The translations under genes and the position numbers were made by a program. From Brachionus manjavacas (lineage: Eukaryota; Rotifera; Eurotatoria; Ploima; Brachionidae), in assembly GCA_019054805.1 (NCBI GenBank), contig JAHQIY010000003.1, positions 5,828,001-5,892,000 of the forward strand: a DNA stretch of 64,000 bases, in the 5' to 3' direction. This document shows positions 11,880 through 24,168 of the stretch, one piece after another. The notes beneath the pieces are model-generated. The model did no database searches and was not told where the DNA came from. It saw only the letters and a program-made list of their open reading frames with translations. Position 1 is the first letter of the stretch. Each line of letters opens with the position of its first letter.

Positions 11880-12300
11880 TTTACAGGACACAAAAACAGC
11901 ATATTCCACAAACCACAGCTTTTGATTCCGAATACAGAACATATTTTCACTTCGATACCACTTTTAATATGAATGGATATTATGTATCCATCCTGTCATT
12001 TATGCATCCAATTCTAGTACACAATAACTCAGAAAATTTACATGCTTAGAGAGAAGTAATTGTTGTAAAATATTAGCTGTACAATCAATCAATGGAATTA
12101 AAATCGCAAATAAAATATCTAATCTAACAAATTTGAGAAAAGCGAAAAATTCAGGAGTAACTGGGATAAAAAATGCCATTTAGTAAATTCAGTAGAGCCT
12201 AAAAAAAGTTAAAACTCAGAAATTGACCATGACTGTGAATTTCTGTTAAAAGAATTAGAAATGGAAAATTCCATGGTGATATTGAGGGCATTTTAGCTAA
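11880..12300 (+). mobile_element. Decayed transposase-like relic
   Basis: About 11905-12050 reads YRTYFHFDTTFNMNGYYVSI and continues to SFMHPILVH before a stop. This resembles the DTTFN...YVS...HP block of a MULE-type transposase around its first catalytic aspartate. The following frame is broken. Only one motif supports the call. Confidence 0.4.
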
Positions 12301-13239
12301 GTCTATTTTAATAAAAAAAAAATGATCATTAATGTTTAAGAAGATTTCTTAATTTGAATTTTGAAAAGTTAGAGATATTTTTAAATAAAACAAGTTGGAA
12401 AGCAATAAAAAACTCTGTTGAGGACAAAAAAACCATCTTTTTTGTCCTATTTGCTCTATTATTTGCTACGAACATTCTATCGAGTGTGAACAGTGCAAAT
12501 TTTGGTATCACTTTGTTTATAGTAAAGCAAGTAGATACCATTGATCAGATAAAAGTAAATCTTGGATTTGTGAAAAATATTGCTTTAGATGTCAACAACT
12601 AATCTTGAATGCAAAATCGTTTAAATTTATATTAATTTTAAACATTTGAATTATAGATGTTAAAAACAAGCCTTTCAGAATTTCATAAATTTTTGACAAA
12701 TGTCCAAATATTATCAGTCATCTTAATATATTTAAATAAAAAAAAAGTCAGCTGAAACTGACAATTCAAAAAAAAATAATAAAAATTGTATTTGAAAAAG
12801 ATTTTGGGTGGTCAAACCACTTGTGATAAAGAGATGTTTTTTAAGCTTTTTGTAATTGCTTTTTAACAACATAATTTTGAAATATTAAAAGAAAGTAAAG
12901 GATTTTTTAAAAGCTTTAGATCCATCTTTTTTCCCAAAAAATTCTATTTAATTTAATTTTTAATTTTTTGACGAAAATTTGCTAATTTTTACGTAAAAAA
13001 AAATAAAACGAAAAAAGTCAATTTAAAAAAAATTGCAAAAATCGTTCTTTTTTGGGCTTTTGAAAATTTACGTTAATTTGTGTATAAACGGTAAATTCCA
13101 ATGATCAAATCAACATTTTATATCAACTATTTAAATTAAATGTTATGAAAATCAATTTAAAATTAATAGATAAATATACAATAGCAACAAAATCCATCAT
13201 AGTTCATATTTTTTTGCATATTAAATATTTGTTTATATT
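12301..13239. other. AT-rich intergenic
   Basis: The open frame at 12354-12602 has a hydrophobic middle but no recognisable family and no clear splice partners, so it is not called. No other signal was seen. Confidence 0.4.
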
Positions 13240-13485
13240 TTAAACAATAATTGGTGTATTTTTTCGTCTTTTAATAAAGCTTTCGTACATTTTTGGAAAA
13301 GCATGAAAATTTTCTCTTAATAATCTAATGTAGAATAGATAAATAATACAATAATCCAACAAAGCCCTTAGTCTTTGACCTACTATCTTATACAAAATAT
13401 GAGTTTGAAGCCAGATAAAGATAAAAATAAATAGATTTGACAGAATGAAAGAAATGATTAGAAATTGAAATATTGTATTTTTCAT
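13240..13485 (-). CDS. Possible small membrane protein, hypothetical
   Basis: 81-codon frame with a strongly hydrophobic N-terminus (about residues 4-28, signal-anchor-like) followed by a basic, leucine- and tyrosine-rich tail. It is isolated between AT-rich spacers. It could be a real short gene, one exon of a longer one, or chance in AT-rich DNA. No family is recognised. Confidence 0.2.
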   Translation of the reverse strand: MKNTIFQFLIISFILSNLFIFIFIWLQTHILYKIVGQRLRALLDYCIIYLFYIRLLRENFHAFPKMYESFIKRRKNTPIIV

Positions 13486-14570
13486 TTAAAAATTTAAAAA
13501 GTGTAAAAATATGAAAAATTCTGTTAAATAAAATTTAATTTAAAGTTGATTTATACAAAGAAACTATCAATTAGTCATTTTACTTTTCTATGAGGCTTCA
13601 GATAAAAAAATGAAATATTTTGATTCAAAAAAGGTATTTAAAGAATAAATTTTTTTTATTTAAAACAGGCGAATTTTTTGAAAATTTTAAAAAAAAATTT
13701 GATAATAGTTTACAAAAATCAAAACCCGAATAAGCATCCAAATTTTAGATAGTCGAATTCAAACCTTCATACCTAATCTTTTTTTCTTCTTAGTGATTTG
13801 TTTTCCAATTCAAATGAATATATCGAATAGTAATTTTTACATATTTTTAATTATATTTACACTTTTTTCACTTAATTATATTTATTTGATTTTATTAAAA
13901 ATGAATACGGTTTTTTAAATGAAAATTTATTTAAATTTATAAAAAATATGTTTAATTTCAAATAAAAAACTCAAGCTCATTTATTAAATTTATATAGGTT
14001 TTGATAATTTTTAAAACTATTTCAAAGCAGTTTTATCAATAAAATATTTGACAATTGTTGCTCAAAGGTTGCCAAATCTCGATTAAAATTGAAATTTTCC
14101 ACGCATTTAAAATACGTCGCGCTTTGTCTAATCGTTTGAAAAGTCTTTAATTCTAGCAAAGTTTGTGTAAAATTTATTAAAAAATACCTAAGCAAATTTT
14201 TGATAGTAATATGATGGGTTTGATTGATATTTCTTCCTGCAAATTAACAATTTTTTTCTTTTGTTGATAGTTTTCAATCCATTATTATCTTAGCAAATAG
14301 CGCCTAGTGATTGTTTAAAAACTATCAATTAAAACAAAAACATGGTAAACACAAAATATATCTAGTAATGCTTAAATTTTACTAAATTCTCTAAACAAGT
14401 TAAGATTTTTCTAAGGAACAACCAAGTCTCGGCTTTTCCACTCAATTAGATAGCACGTTTTTTTTGACTAAAAACGAAAATTAATTTTCATTATAAACAA
14501 AAACAAACTATTCCATGCCACAAAGTCATCTAAAGCGCAAAAATATTTGATGCATAAACACTGATGATCA
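13486..14570. other. AT-rich upstream region
   Basis: Long spacer before the TATA box of the first glutamine-rich gene. Slightly higher complexity around 14060-14130 and 14400-14460 may be regulatory, but no known site is recognised. Confidence 0.35.
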
Positions 14571-14580
14571 TATATAAATA
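14571..14580 (+). promoter_or_regulatory. TATA box of the first glutamine-rich gene
   Basis: tatataaata lies 94 bp upstream of the proposed start ATG (14674). Transcription would begin near 14600-14610. Clear TATA boxes are scarce elsewhere in the window, so strong regulated expression is possible. Confidence 0.6.
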
Positions 14581-14673
14581 TCACATTTGTCAATTACTAC
14601 CAACCATCAATAAATTTTACAATTTATTTAAAATTTTACAATCTATCAAAGGTTTTAAAAATCTAACTAAAAA

Positions 14674-16550
14674 ATGAACTCAGAAAGATTAGGTTTGACA
14701 AAATCAGTTTTAAAATGTAACTTTTGTTTTAAAATAAAAATTTTAAATAAAATTTTATTCATTTAGTGGACGAAAATACTTATTTACAGCCAAGTAATTA
14801 AATTTATAAAATAAATTAATTTAAATCATAAACAAAACTTTAAAAAGGAATGATTCTCCGAGACAACCAGGAACCAGTCCAAGTCAGAATCAAAGTCAAA
14901 AAGCCAAACAAAGGTAAATCAATGGAAAGACCGGTTTGTTTTCGAGTAAAAGACGGACGTCCAGTTGATCCATCATCAATCTGCGCACCATTGAGAATTT
15001 CATCTAAGCCGCGTCCTTGTGTTCCACGTGAGCCGGCTTATGAAGTTGCTCCAGTTGTTTACTTGAATGCTGATGGAACAGCCAAAGGATGTTCTCCTAA
15101 TGAATCATCAGCTGAAACTGCAAAAGATCCTGATTGCGGATGCCCCGTAGAAAGTTCTGTTGAAAAAACTTTTACCCAAGGAGGGTCTGAGGACGAACCT
15201 TTGGTTATTAGAATTGGCCCTACCGGAGACTCTTCTGGCAATGGATGCGAAGAAAAGCCAGTCTACAAGATAAACTTTAAAGACAATGTAATGAATGTGA
15301 CTAGTAATATAGATTTTTTGGTCAAAAAAATGGAAAGAACCCAGAGCACAGTTGAAAAAGACCCCGATGTTCAGAAATATTTAATCAAGCCTATCTCAAA
15401 AAATTTTCCTCCTGTTACAGTAACTGTTAGACCAAATCCTGCTGGAAATCAGAGTGTCACAATTAACGAAACTGATTCTGATGAAGAAAGCAAACGAACC
15501 CAATCTGTTCCAAATGAATACGCTGAGCAATCAGCTCAAACCCGAACCAGAACTGTTCAACCAACTATGGCTCCACAACAGCAGACACTCTATACACCAG
15601 AGCAATTAGCTGCTGCTTATCAACAGCAACAAGCAGTCGTACCAACTCAACAAGCTGTTGTTTATCAACAGCAACAAGCAGTCATGCCGCCACAACAAGC
15701 TATTGCTTATCAACAACAACCTGCACCACCTCAGCAAATCCTCATGCAAGCTCAGGCAGCTCAACAAGCTGTTGCAGCAGCCCAGCAGGGTCAATTCACT
15801 CCAGATCAAATAATGGCTGCAGTTAGAGAACAACAACAAACAAACCCAAATGCCATTCAGTTTACTCCTGAACAATTAGCTGCTGCTTACCAAGAACAAC
15901 AAAGTGGACAAGCTGAATTTAAAGTATCACCAGAACAGTTAGCTGCGGCTTATAAAGAACAACAAGCCGCAAATCCAGGTGCTCCGCAATATCAATTTTC
16001 TCCAGAACAGTTGGCTTCTGCTTATCAACAACAACAAGCTGGTCTTCCACCACTTCCTCAAGCTGGTGCACAGCAACAAGCTCCAGCCGCAACCCAATAT
16101 GCTCAACAGCCAGGAGCTCAACCACAGGCCTATCCATACGCACAGCAGCAAGTTCCAGCTCAAACCCAATATGCTCAACCTGGTCAATATGCCCAACAAG
16201 CTCCAGCTGCAACTCAATATGCTCAGCCAGGAGTTCAACCACAAGCCTATGCATACCCACAACAGCAAGCTCCAGCTCCAACCCAATATGCTCAACCTGG
16301 TCAATATGCCCAACAAGCTGCTTATCCTCAACAACAGGTTCCAGCTCAAACCCAATATGCTCAACCTGGTCAATATGCCCAACAAGCTCCAGCTGCAACT
16401 CAATATGCTCAGCCAGGAGTTCAACCACAAGCCTATGCATACCCACAACAGCAAGCTCCAGCTCCAACCCAATATTCTCAACCAGGAGCCCAACAGCCAA
16501 CTCAACAACCATTCCAATTTTCGCAGTTTCCTCCTCAAGTTGCTGCTTAA
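14674..16550 (+). CDS. Glutamine/alanine/proline-rich tandem-repeat protein, unrecognised
   Basis: Three exons join in frame: 14674-14716, 14767-14793 and 14848-16550 (introns 50 and 54 bp), giving 590 residues. The N-terminal 200 residues are non-repetitive and include a basic patch (VKKPNKGKSMERP) and several cysteines (DCGCP). A serine/acidic linker follows. The second half is compositionally extreme: five modules of the form [F/Y]-[T/S/V]-P-[E/D]-Q-[L/I]-A-A-A-[Y/V] each followed by a Q run, then QYAQPGQYAQQ/AYAYPQQQ repeats to the end. No transmembrane segment or signal peptide is visible, so it is probably intracellular. Exons 1 and 2 are inferred from splice phase; the Met at 14850 is the fallback start. 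A low-complexity, condensate-forming or structural role is conceivable, but nothing in the sequence proves one. Confidence 0.75.
15590..16480 (+). repeat. In-frame tandem coding repeats
   Basis: Two repeat types lie inside the last exon. About 15590-16040 holds PEQLAAAYQ-type modules. About 16080-16480 holds QYAQPGQYAQQ units; two copies, near 16160-16290 and 16340-16470, are almost identical at DNA level, which indicates recent duplication. Confidence 0.85.
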
Positions 16551-17570
16551 ATAAGCAACGAAAAAAAATTTAAAATAATTTTTGTTTTAATTTTAATATT
16601 TTTTTGATAAGGTTTTCAAAACAAATTTAGAAATTCAATTAAAATAAGTCGTTCTTACAAATAAAAATTAATAGGTTTGGTTTTTTTAAAAAATATAATA
16701 AAAATGAATGCTTTTATAAAATAAATGTATTTGATTGATTTCAGTTTGTAGGAGCAGAATTCCATGATCCAGCAATTTAATTCTAAATAAACTCCTACTT
16801 CTTTATTTAATAAACTTTAAAAATAAAAAGTATTTTATTCATATTTAGAAAATGTCCTTTTTTATTTTAGAAAAATAAAGATTTTTTTGTTCTTTTTTAT
16901 TCAAGAAAGGTTCAAAAAATTCAAGAATGGCATCGATTTACAAAGAATTTATTTTTCTTCAAAGAGAATTCTTTCTTTTTGTTTGAATTGACACTATGCT
17001 GTGGGAATATTAATTCTAGAAAATTAATTTTTAATAGAAGTCCAATAGTTATTTATTGAGAATTTTAAATGAAAAAATTAGCTTTCAGGTGAACTAGGTT
17101 AAGTCGAAGTCGAACAGCGGTCGTAAAAAGTTTCTACTTAACTTTAAGAAAAAAAAAAGAATAATGATTTATTATTTAAAATAAATAAAAATGAAAAAAT
17201 AGGATAAATAAGGAAAATTAATTAATAGGGTTAGTTTTGAAGTCCGTGATTTTTGATAGATTTTTTGGTAAATCTAGAAAGCTTGACTCAATCTGATAAA
17301 GATTTGAAACTTTAACAGAAGTATCATTTGGTTTAGAATAGAAAAATTACGCAAACTTTGCAATCAATTCTGAGGCTTCAATATAAGACAATATTGTTTG
17401 CTCGTCTGATTCATAATGGTCGCATTCTACTTCTTGCTAAGTTTATTCCATTGTTTCAGTTTTACTAGTTAACTTTTTCTTGATTAGATAGAGTTGTGGA
17501 TGTTTTTAATTTTCATCTATGCTGATATAATAGTCTAGAGGTTAGTTTTGTGAAGATTTTTAACAAAGTA
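16551..17570. other. 3' flank and AT-rich intergenic
   Basis: Polyadenylation-like aataaa words follow the stop codon (for example around 16785-16815). No further gene was found before the LINE relic. Confidence 0.4.
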
Positions 17571-17571
17571 T

Positions 17572-19290
17572 GTGTACCATAATGTAGTAGTAGTAGTAGT
17601 AAATATAGCACAGAGGTACTTGTGTGGATATAGGTTTTCATGTAGGCTACATCATAACAGCTCTTTACTGTTCTGCCAAAGGCTACACTCGGTTTACCTA
17701 TCTCCTCAGATCACCGGACGCCACGTGAGCATCCAGTTTAGCTTTAAAGCTGTTCACATTACTCGCATTAATTATACTAGAAGATAGTAAATTCCAAGTA
17801 GTTGCTGTTCTATTAGGAAGGAATTTCGCTCTAATGTTAGACCCCTTACAGCCATCTCCAACGATCTGATGTGTGTGTGACCTGCCTTTATTATTTTTCT
17901 CTTTTTTTATTCTCAGATCTACCTCTTCTAATCCATGTGTTATTTTATATAGCTGTATAAGGTCACCACTCTTTCTCCTTGTAACCAAGTCGGTATATCC
18001 TAACTTCTTCAACCTTTCTTCATATTCCATGCTCCTTAATTCTAAAACCATACCTGTTGCTCTCCTCTGAACCCCTTCTATTTTTTTAATTTCCTTTTTT
18101 GAAAGAGTGCTCCATATTGATGATGCGAACTCTAAGTGTGTTTTTACAAAGGTGAGATACAAATTTTTGCACAAATTTATGTCGAAATATCTAAAAATCT
18201 TCCTCAATCTCCCCAATATCCAACTCGCTCTATTCACTTCAGCTTTCACTTGCGCTGAAAATTTACCATCTTTTGTTTTGAATACTCCCAAGTCCTTTTC
18301 TTTCTCAGTTTCTTTCAGTACCATTTTACTTCCATTTTCCTCAATTAAGTACTCCTATTTTTGGATTTTCCTTACCAAAATACATCACTTAGTACTTTAA
18401 CCCATTAAGTCTCATCGACCAAGCTCTACACCATTCGACTGTTTTATTTATGTACTCTTGTAGCTTATTTTCTACTCCACACTTGTTAACCGCGATTACC
18501 TTATTGTCGTCCGCATACATCTTACACTCATCATTCAGACATTCCGGGAAGTCGTTTATATAAACCACAAACAAAAAAGGCCCAAGCAATGTTACAGAAA
18601 TGGTAACCACTTCCCAGGCCGATTCCACATCTCCCAAAACAACACATTGTTTCTCTTAGAAAGGCCTCCACCCAACTCAGCATCTTTCCCTGTACCCCAT
18701 ATGCTTTCAATTTATGAATTAATTTGTTGTGTGAAACTTTATCGGATGCTTTTGAAAATTCAGTATACAGCACATCAACTGAATTTCCCTCCATTAAACT
18801 TTTTGTTACTGGATTCTGGCATTCCAATAAATTAGTTACACAGGCTCTCTTCCATACGAACCCATGTTGTTGCTTCGAAATCAAATTATTCTCATAAAAA
18901 AATCTCATCATCTCATCTCTAATTATTCCTTCAATTATTTTACAGCACACTGATGTCAAAGACGCCAGTCTGTAGTTTTCCGCGTTAAATTATCTCCTGT
19001 TTTGAAGATCGGTGTAATGATAGACAAACCCCATTCACTGGGCACCATACTCTCATTGTATGATTTTTTGTAAATAATTTGAAGTACCCTTGCCCATTCA
19101 TCAGAACAGTTCTTTAGGACCATTGGTGACACATTGTCTCTTCCCATGGATTTTGTCCCATCCAATTTCTCTAACTTGTTTTCTATCTCACACCGATCAA
19201 ACATCTTTTCTTTATCCCCATTGAATATCGTGTTTGTTCTTGTCCTAAACTCCGGCATCTCCTCTTCCTCATCAACAGTAAACACAGATT
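17572..19290 (-). mobile_element. CR1/Jockey-like LINE, nearly complete RT region, frameshifted
   Basis: Minus-strand frames in order are 18956-19285 (N-terminal RT block, GTKSMGRDNVSP), 18531-18959 (QHGFVWKRACVTNLL; motif A reads YTEFSKASDKV), 18389-18637 (GPFLFVVYINDFP and catalytic box MYADDN) and 17698-18324 (C-terminal block, RRATGMVLEL to NSFKAKLDAHV). Motif A carries Glu where the first catalytic Asp is expected. Frames are joined by shifts and one stop, so the copy is dead but fairly young. It ends at an ACT microsatellite (minus strand, 17584-17598). Confidence 0.9.
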
Positions 19291-19861
19291 TGAACTGATT
19301 GTTTCCATTTCTTTTCGTGGATTATTGATGTGACGAATAAGTGCTTAAATAGGAAATGTAAAAATAAAATATTTGCCTATTTGATGTATGGCTTTCTTCT
19401 ACACTTTCTAGAGATTTTTAGGCTTTTTAGTGTTTTTTTTGATTTAGGTGCTTTTGTGATAGCTTCATCACTTTCAATTGCAGTTAATAAATGCAAAGGC
19501 TTTGCGATAATTCTTCAATACAGCAACTTCCATTGTCTCTATCCTTCTTTTTATGATCTACAATCTCGCTTGTTTCTTTTCCAAAGTTGATTGAGTCATC
19601 AGACTATTTCAAATCTCTAGTTTACTAGAAACATGCCAAAATTCAGTCATATTATTTCATTTTTTAAGAAAAGGATTTTAAAATCTTAAGGGCTTTTGAT
19701 TTTAAATTATTTGAGTAAGGGAAATGATTTTTTTTATAAAAAAAGTTACTTTTAATTTCAATTATGGATTTCCTTAGATATAAAGGTTTTAATTAATTAT
19801 AAATTAATATATTATTTTTACATAAAACGAAAAAAAATATTATTTTTAAATTATTTACAAA
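19291..19861. other. AT-rich spacer between LINE relics
   Basis: The 86-codon frame at 19330-19590 resembles no family and is probably chance. Nothing else was seen. Confidence 0.4.
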
Positions 19862-20340
19862 ATTTATCTCAAATCAGCTCTTCGGGAATTAAGAAACAAA
19901 AATTACGAAGAAAGACTCCAAGTATTAAATTTGCCAAGTGTTGAAGAACGATTCGATGGATTCTACAAGATAAAATTCTTCAAATGCAACAAGAACATAA
20001 ATAGAATCAACTGGTACTGTCTTATCAGAAGAACCCCAAATAGTGTGAAAGAAGGACCAGCTAAATCTATTCATGGCACAAAACAAAAGTTTTACAGACA
20101 ATTTATAAGAAACTGTCTCCCAATAGATACCTTTTTCACAAACAGAGCCATCGTCAATCTTGGAATGAACTATCTGACCAAGTCAAGAACGCAGCAACTG
20201 TTGAGCAATCTACGGTCGAGTATAACAGATACAAAACAGGAACCCTACCGGAGACAAACATATCTGCCATAGCTGCCTACCAGCTCCGCGAACCGCTGGC
20301 TTGCTTCAGATTATTTAATAATAATAATAATAATAATATA
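19862..20340 (+). mobile_element. LINE 3'-end relic with (AAT)n tail
   Basis: Starts ALRELRNKNYEERL and runs to KQKFYRQFIRNCLPIDTFF, then by frameshift to WNELSDQVKNAATVEQ, a typical non-LTR C-terminus. It ends in an AAT tract at 20315-20338. Orientation is plus. It is strongly 5'-truncated. Confidence 0.7.
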
Positions 20341-22114
20341 CCAGAAACATTTTAGTCACAGAAGAAAACATGTCTTTTAGTAAATGGTTTTGAACAGTTC
20401 TCTGAATTAAAGAATATTCCTATTGTCCTTAATTAAATTAAACTCTGGATTTTTTTAATAAATTTGCCAAACTTGAATTTTCTCAAGATAAATTTTCAAA
20501 ATTCTTTTCAAATATCAATATTTTTTAAAATTTTTTTAATCAAATTTAAAAGAATTTCATAAATGAAGTTAATTTGCGCTGAATTATCAGAAAATCTCTC
20601 TTTTAGTTTAGTTATCAATTGGTTAGGTTAATTTATCTCTTTACTGAAAGGAAAGATTCAGTTCTATTTTTAATGAAATAACATGATTTTGAATTAATTC
20701 TTTAACCCTCTCTCTATTTTAAGATTAAAATGATTCATATCACTTTTACATGGAGACAACTCAATATGAACTAAACAGGAAATATTTCAGGTAGAGCGTG
20801 GCCTCATTTTAAGAAGTACGGTGGACCGCCTAACTTTTCCTCATGTAGTTTGGTCATTTCAATATGATAAACTCGTTATTGTAACCTCTGTGTCAAATCA
20901 GAGACGTCACTCTAAAGGTATTGAAAAAGAAATGAGCCTCTCCTCTATTATTATATTTATTAGTACGGGAAATATAATTAACCATAGCGTAAATTTTTCA
21001 TAAACACTAGAAGCATCTTTTTTTTTTGATCCAAAATATTTCTAGAAAATTCAAAGAAATTTTAATGAGTATTACCAGATAGAATCTAAATAATTCAAAA
21101 AAGATTTATTTATTTGAAAAATATGTTCAAAAAGATATGGCTATTTGATAGTTTAATTTTTTGGTGTTAACAGAGCAATTTTTTCTCACAAAAGAATACT
21201 TTTAAAATAATTTGTTTTTTGGTGCATGATTCCGATCATATTTGAAATTCTAAAAAGTTCAATGCTTTTTATGGTGTTTTGAATTTCTTTCAAATCCTAT
21301 TAAGTTTTCTAATTCTGAGAAATATTTGAAAAATTTAAAAATTGAAAACTGAAGAATCTTTTAATTATAAAATTTAAATATTCATATCTTCAAAATGCTG
21401 CAAAATTTTTCACCGTTTCTCATTGAGATGATGGTCTCTGATTAAAAATTTTAAAAGTCTTGAAATCAATCACTAAATATTTTTTAAAATAAAATAAAAA
21501 TGAGTATTTATGATTTGTAATATTTCAATTAAATATTCCAAAAAAAATTTAAGGACAGTTTAAAAAAAATTTTTAAAAATCGATGTTCCAAATTAAAAAA
21601 ATCTCCTTTGTAATAGAGAAAAATTCCGATCGAGATATTTTCCATAAAAATATAAAATAAAAACAAAAATCTCACCAAAAATCGGATAGAATTATGAGAA
21701 AAAAAAAGTACTGGGCGAGATAAGAGCCTATCTTCATCACTAAAGGTTAAAAAATTTATAGCAATCGCTTGGTAAATACATTTTTAAAAATAAATATTAA
21801 ATCAAAGTATCTTTAGGATCTAAATAATTGTAAATAAAATTACAATATTACTTTTTAAAATAATGACAATTTAAATGGATGCTCTAGGCTAAAAACTTCA
21901 AAATTCAAAACTTTAGTTAAAATCAACACAAGATAATTACTCTATCAAGGCTTATCTTTGTTTTTCATCAAAAAAAATGTCATTTTATTTAAATAATAAA
22001 AATAATAGACTCCTTTTTTTCTAACTTAATATCTCAGGTAATTTAATCTGGTTACTTTATTGAACTAATTAGATAGCTCGTAGCAAACGATGCAAATCTG
22101 CCATTTGTGTCGCC
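20341..22114. other. Intergenic, upstream of the second glutamine-rich gene
   Basis: Mostly AT-rich. About 20775-20995 is less AT-rich (gagcgtggcctcatttt..., gtggaccgcc) and may be an unrecognised repeat or regulatory element. The 60-codon frame inside it is not convincing as a gene. Confidence 0.35.
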
Positions 22115-22123
22115 TATATAAAT
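22115..22123 (+). promoter_or_regulatory. TATA box of the second glutamine-rich gene
   Basis: tatataaat lies 61 bp upstream of the start ATG at 22184, the same arrangement as at 14571. Confidence 0.55.
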
Positions 22124-22183
22124 TTAAAAAGAATCAAAAATATTAGTAGAATTTTTATAATTTTATAAAAAAAATATAAAATA

Positions 22184-24168
22184 ATGAAAGTAGAGAATCA
22201 GACTCTGATATCCAAATCGACTTATCAAACATCACCAATTAGTAAGTACAAATATTTTTTGCTAATTTTTAAAAATTTTTAACTTAAGATGAAACTTCAA
22301 AAATAAAAAAAGGTAGCGAACCAAATATTTCAGATGAGACTATTAACATTGATCCATATTTGTTAAGCATAAAACTTAAAAAAGCCATACCATCAATAGA
22401 CAAAGACATATCTGATTTAAATCAGACAATTTGTCATTTAATTTACTCCAACAAAAATATGGCAGATGAAGCAAAGCGCCGTAGTAGCAAGTCCAGAAAA
22501 GTTACCACTAAGCCTCCAATAGACTACTCTAGCTCAGATAAAGAGAAGATAGATGAAGAAAAAAGCAAAGATTCGGCATATGAATCCAATTTAAAATCAC
22601 CTTCTAAAAATAAAGTTTTCGAAATGAACCGATTGTCACGAGAGGCTAAATTTCAATTAGAAAAATCAAGGTCTAGAAAAAATGATAGATCTTCTAATAG
22701 AATGTCAAAGGAACGATCTAAATCGCGGAAATATAGGGCTCAAAGTTCGGGTATGATAGAACCCAATCTAAACTTTCATTTTCACCAGGACAAAATAGCT
22801 GAGTCGTATCAAAGAGGAATTTCAGTTCATTCCCGTACAAGAGCGCCTTCAAATTTAAGAGCTCCTAGCAAGGCTAAAATCACATCGTCAAGACACAATA
22901 TTCACATAGAAAAAAATTTACCTGATTTCCCCATACCACTTCCTGATGAAAGCAGTGAGTTTTTAATTCTTCCACCAAAACATTTTTTTCCCACTCCACC
23001 TGTTGAACAAATTAATTATGCACCTAATAAGTTCAGACACCATCATTGCCATCAACAGCATCAGTCGAAATACCAGCCTCTTAATCAGAACTTTTACCAG
23101 CACAGTGAACAAAAGCATTTTTATACAAATCATCAAAAAGAACAACCACAGCAGCACTTTTATCCAACTGCACAGAATGAACAGCCCCAACACCACTTTT
23201 ATCCAAAAATCCAAAATGAACAGCCCCAACAGCATTTTTATCCAAAAGCTCAAACTGAAAAGCCCCAACAGCACTTTTATCCAACTGCACAGAATGAACA
23301 GCCCCAACAGAACTTTTATCCAAAAGCTCAAACTGAAAAGCCCCAACAGCACTTTTATCCAACTGCACAGAATGAAAAGCCCCAACAGCACTTTTATCCA
23401 ACAACACAAAATGAGCAACAACAACATTTGTACCATAATCAATCTAATGATCAAAATCAGCAGTATTCTCAGCAGCAAATACAACAACAAATTCCGCAGT
23501 TAAATCAACAGCAGATTGTACAAAATGGTCAGCAAATCCAAGTAGATCTTACTCCACAACAAGCTCAACTGTTTTTGAATTCGAACCCGGCACAACAAGC
23601 CGAAATCATAAGCAAAATTCAGCAACAAGTTATGAGCTCCCAGTTTCCACCCGGAACCCAAGCCGAGGTTCAAGTTCAATCACAACTAGGACAACATCAA
23701 AACGCCGGCTTATCATCAATGCAACAATTAGACATGACCTTACAAAAATTACAAAATTTGTACATAAATCCAGCAATGCAGCAATATCAACAACAAAATC
23801 AACAATCGGATTTGGGCATGCAATACTTGGCCTTACAAAATCAAAACCAACCTATGGATATGATTAATAATAGTCAGCAATCGACACAGCAACAAATTCA
23901 AAATTTGCTAAGCTTACAACAACAGCAGCAACAAAATGCTGGCATGTACAATCAAAACCAAGGACAGCAATATTACAATACAGTGCCCCAGGATATTCAG
24001 GCAGGAGGATCCAAGCATCAACAGACTCAGCCAAGCCAATCTCAAAATCAGCAGCAATACTTTTTAAATCAGGATCAAATAAATGGACCTGCTGGGATAA
24101 AATCTTCTAAAATGGCTATGAATTTTTTAGGCATGATGTTCGATCAGCCGAATCAAAGTCAATATTAA
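22184..24168 (+). CDS. Glutamine-rich protein with SR-like region and 13-residue repeats, unrecognised
   Basis: Two exons, 22184-22241 and 22289-24168, joined across a 47-bp GT-AG intron, give 645 residues. Order of regions: short N-terminal exon (MKVENQTLIS); a charged Ser/Arg/Lys segment (KSRSRKNDRSSNR, ERSKSRKYRAQSS) resembling SR-type or nuclear basic regions; a proline-rich stretch (PDFPIPLP); a tandem array of about eight HFYPxAQ(N/T)E(Q/K)PQQ units; then 250 residues dominated by Gln with Asn, Met and Leu. No membrane segment was seen. Like the gene at 14674 it has a TATA box and a very short first exon, and both contain TP(Q/E)Q-type phrases in Q-rich context. Common ancestry is possible but unproven. 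No function is assigned. Confidence 0.75.
23125..23425 (+). repeat. 39-bp in-frame tandem repeat
   Basis: About eight units of 39 bp encode HFYPTAQNEQPQQ and variants (K/T, Q/K swaps). Units alternate between two subtypes (PTAQNEQ and PKAQTEK), suggesting duplication of a two-unit block. Confidence 0.9.

Noticed and set aside
12354..12602. 82-codon plus-strand frame with hydrophobic centre
   Set aside because: Open on both strands and without recognisable motifs, so probably chance.
15606..16538. Several long minus-strand frames opposite the Q-rich gene
   Set aside because: Repeat DNA without stops in alternative frames; Leu/Val-rich shadows of the Gln/Ala repeats.
22963..23503. Frames of 108-175 codons on both strands across the 39-bp repeats
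   Set aside because: Repeat shadows of the glutamine-rich coding frame.
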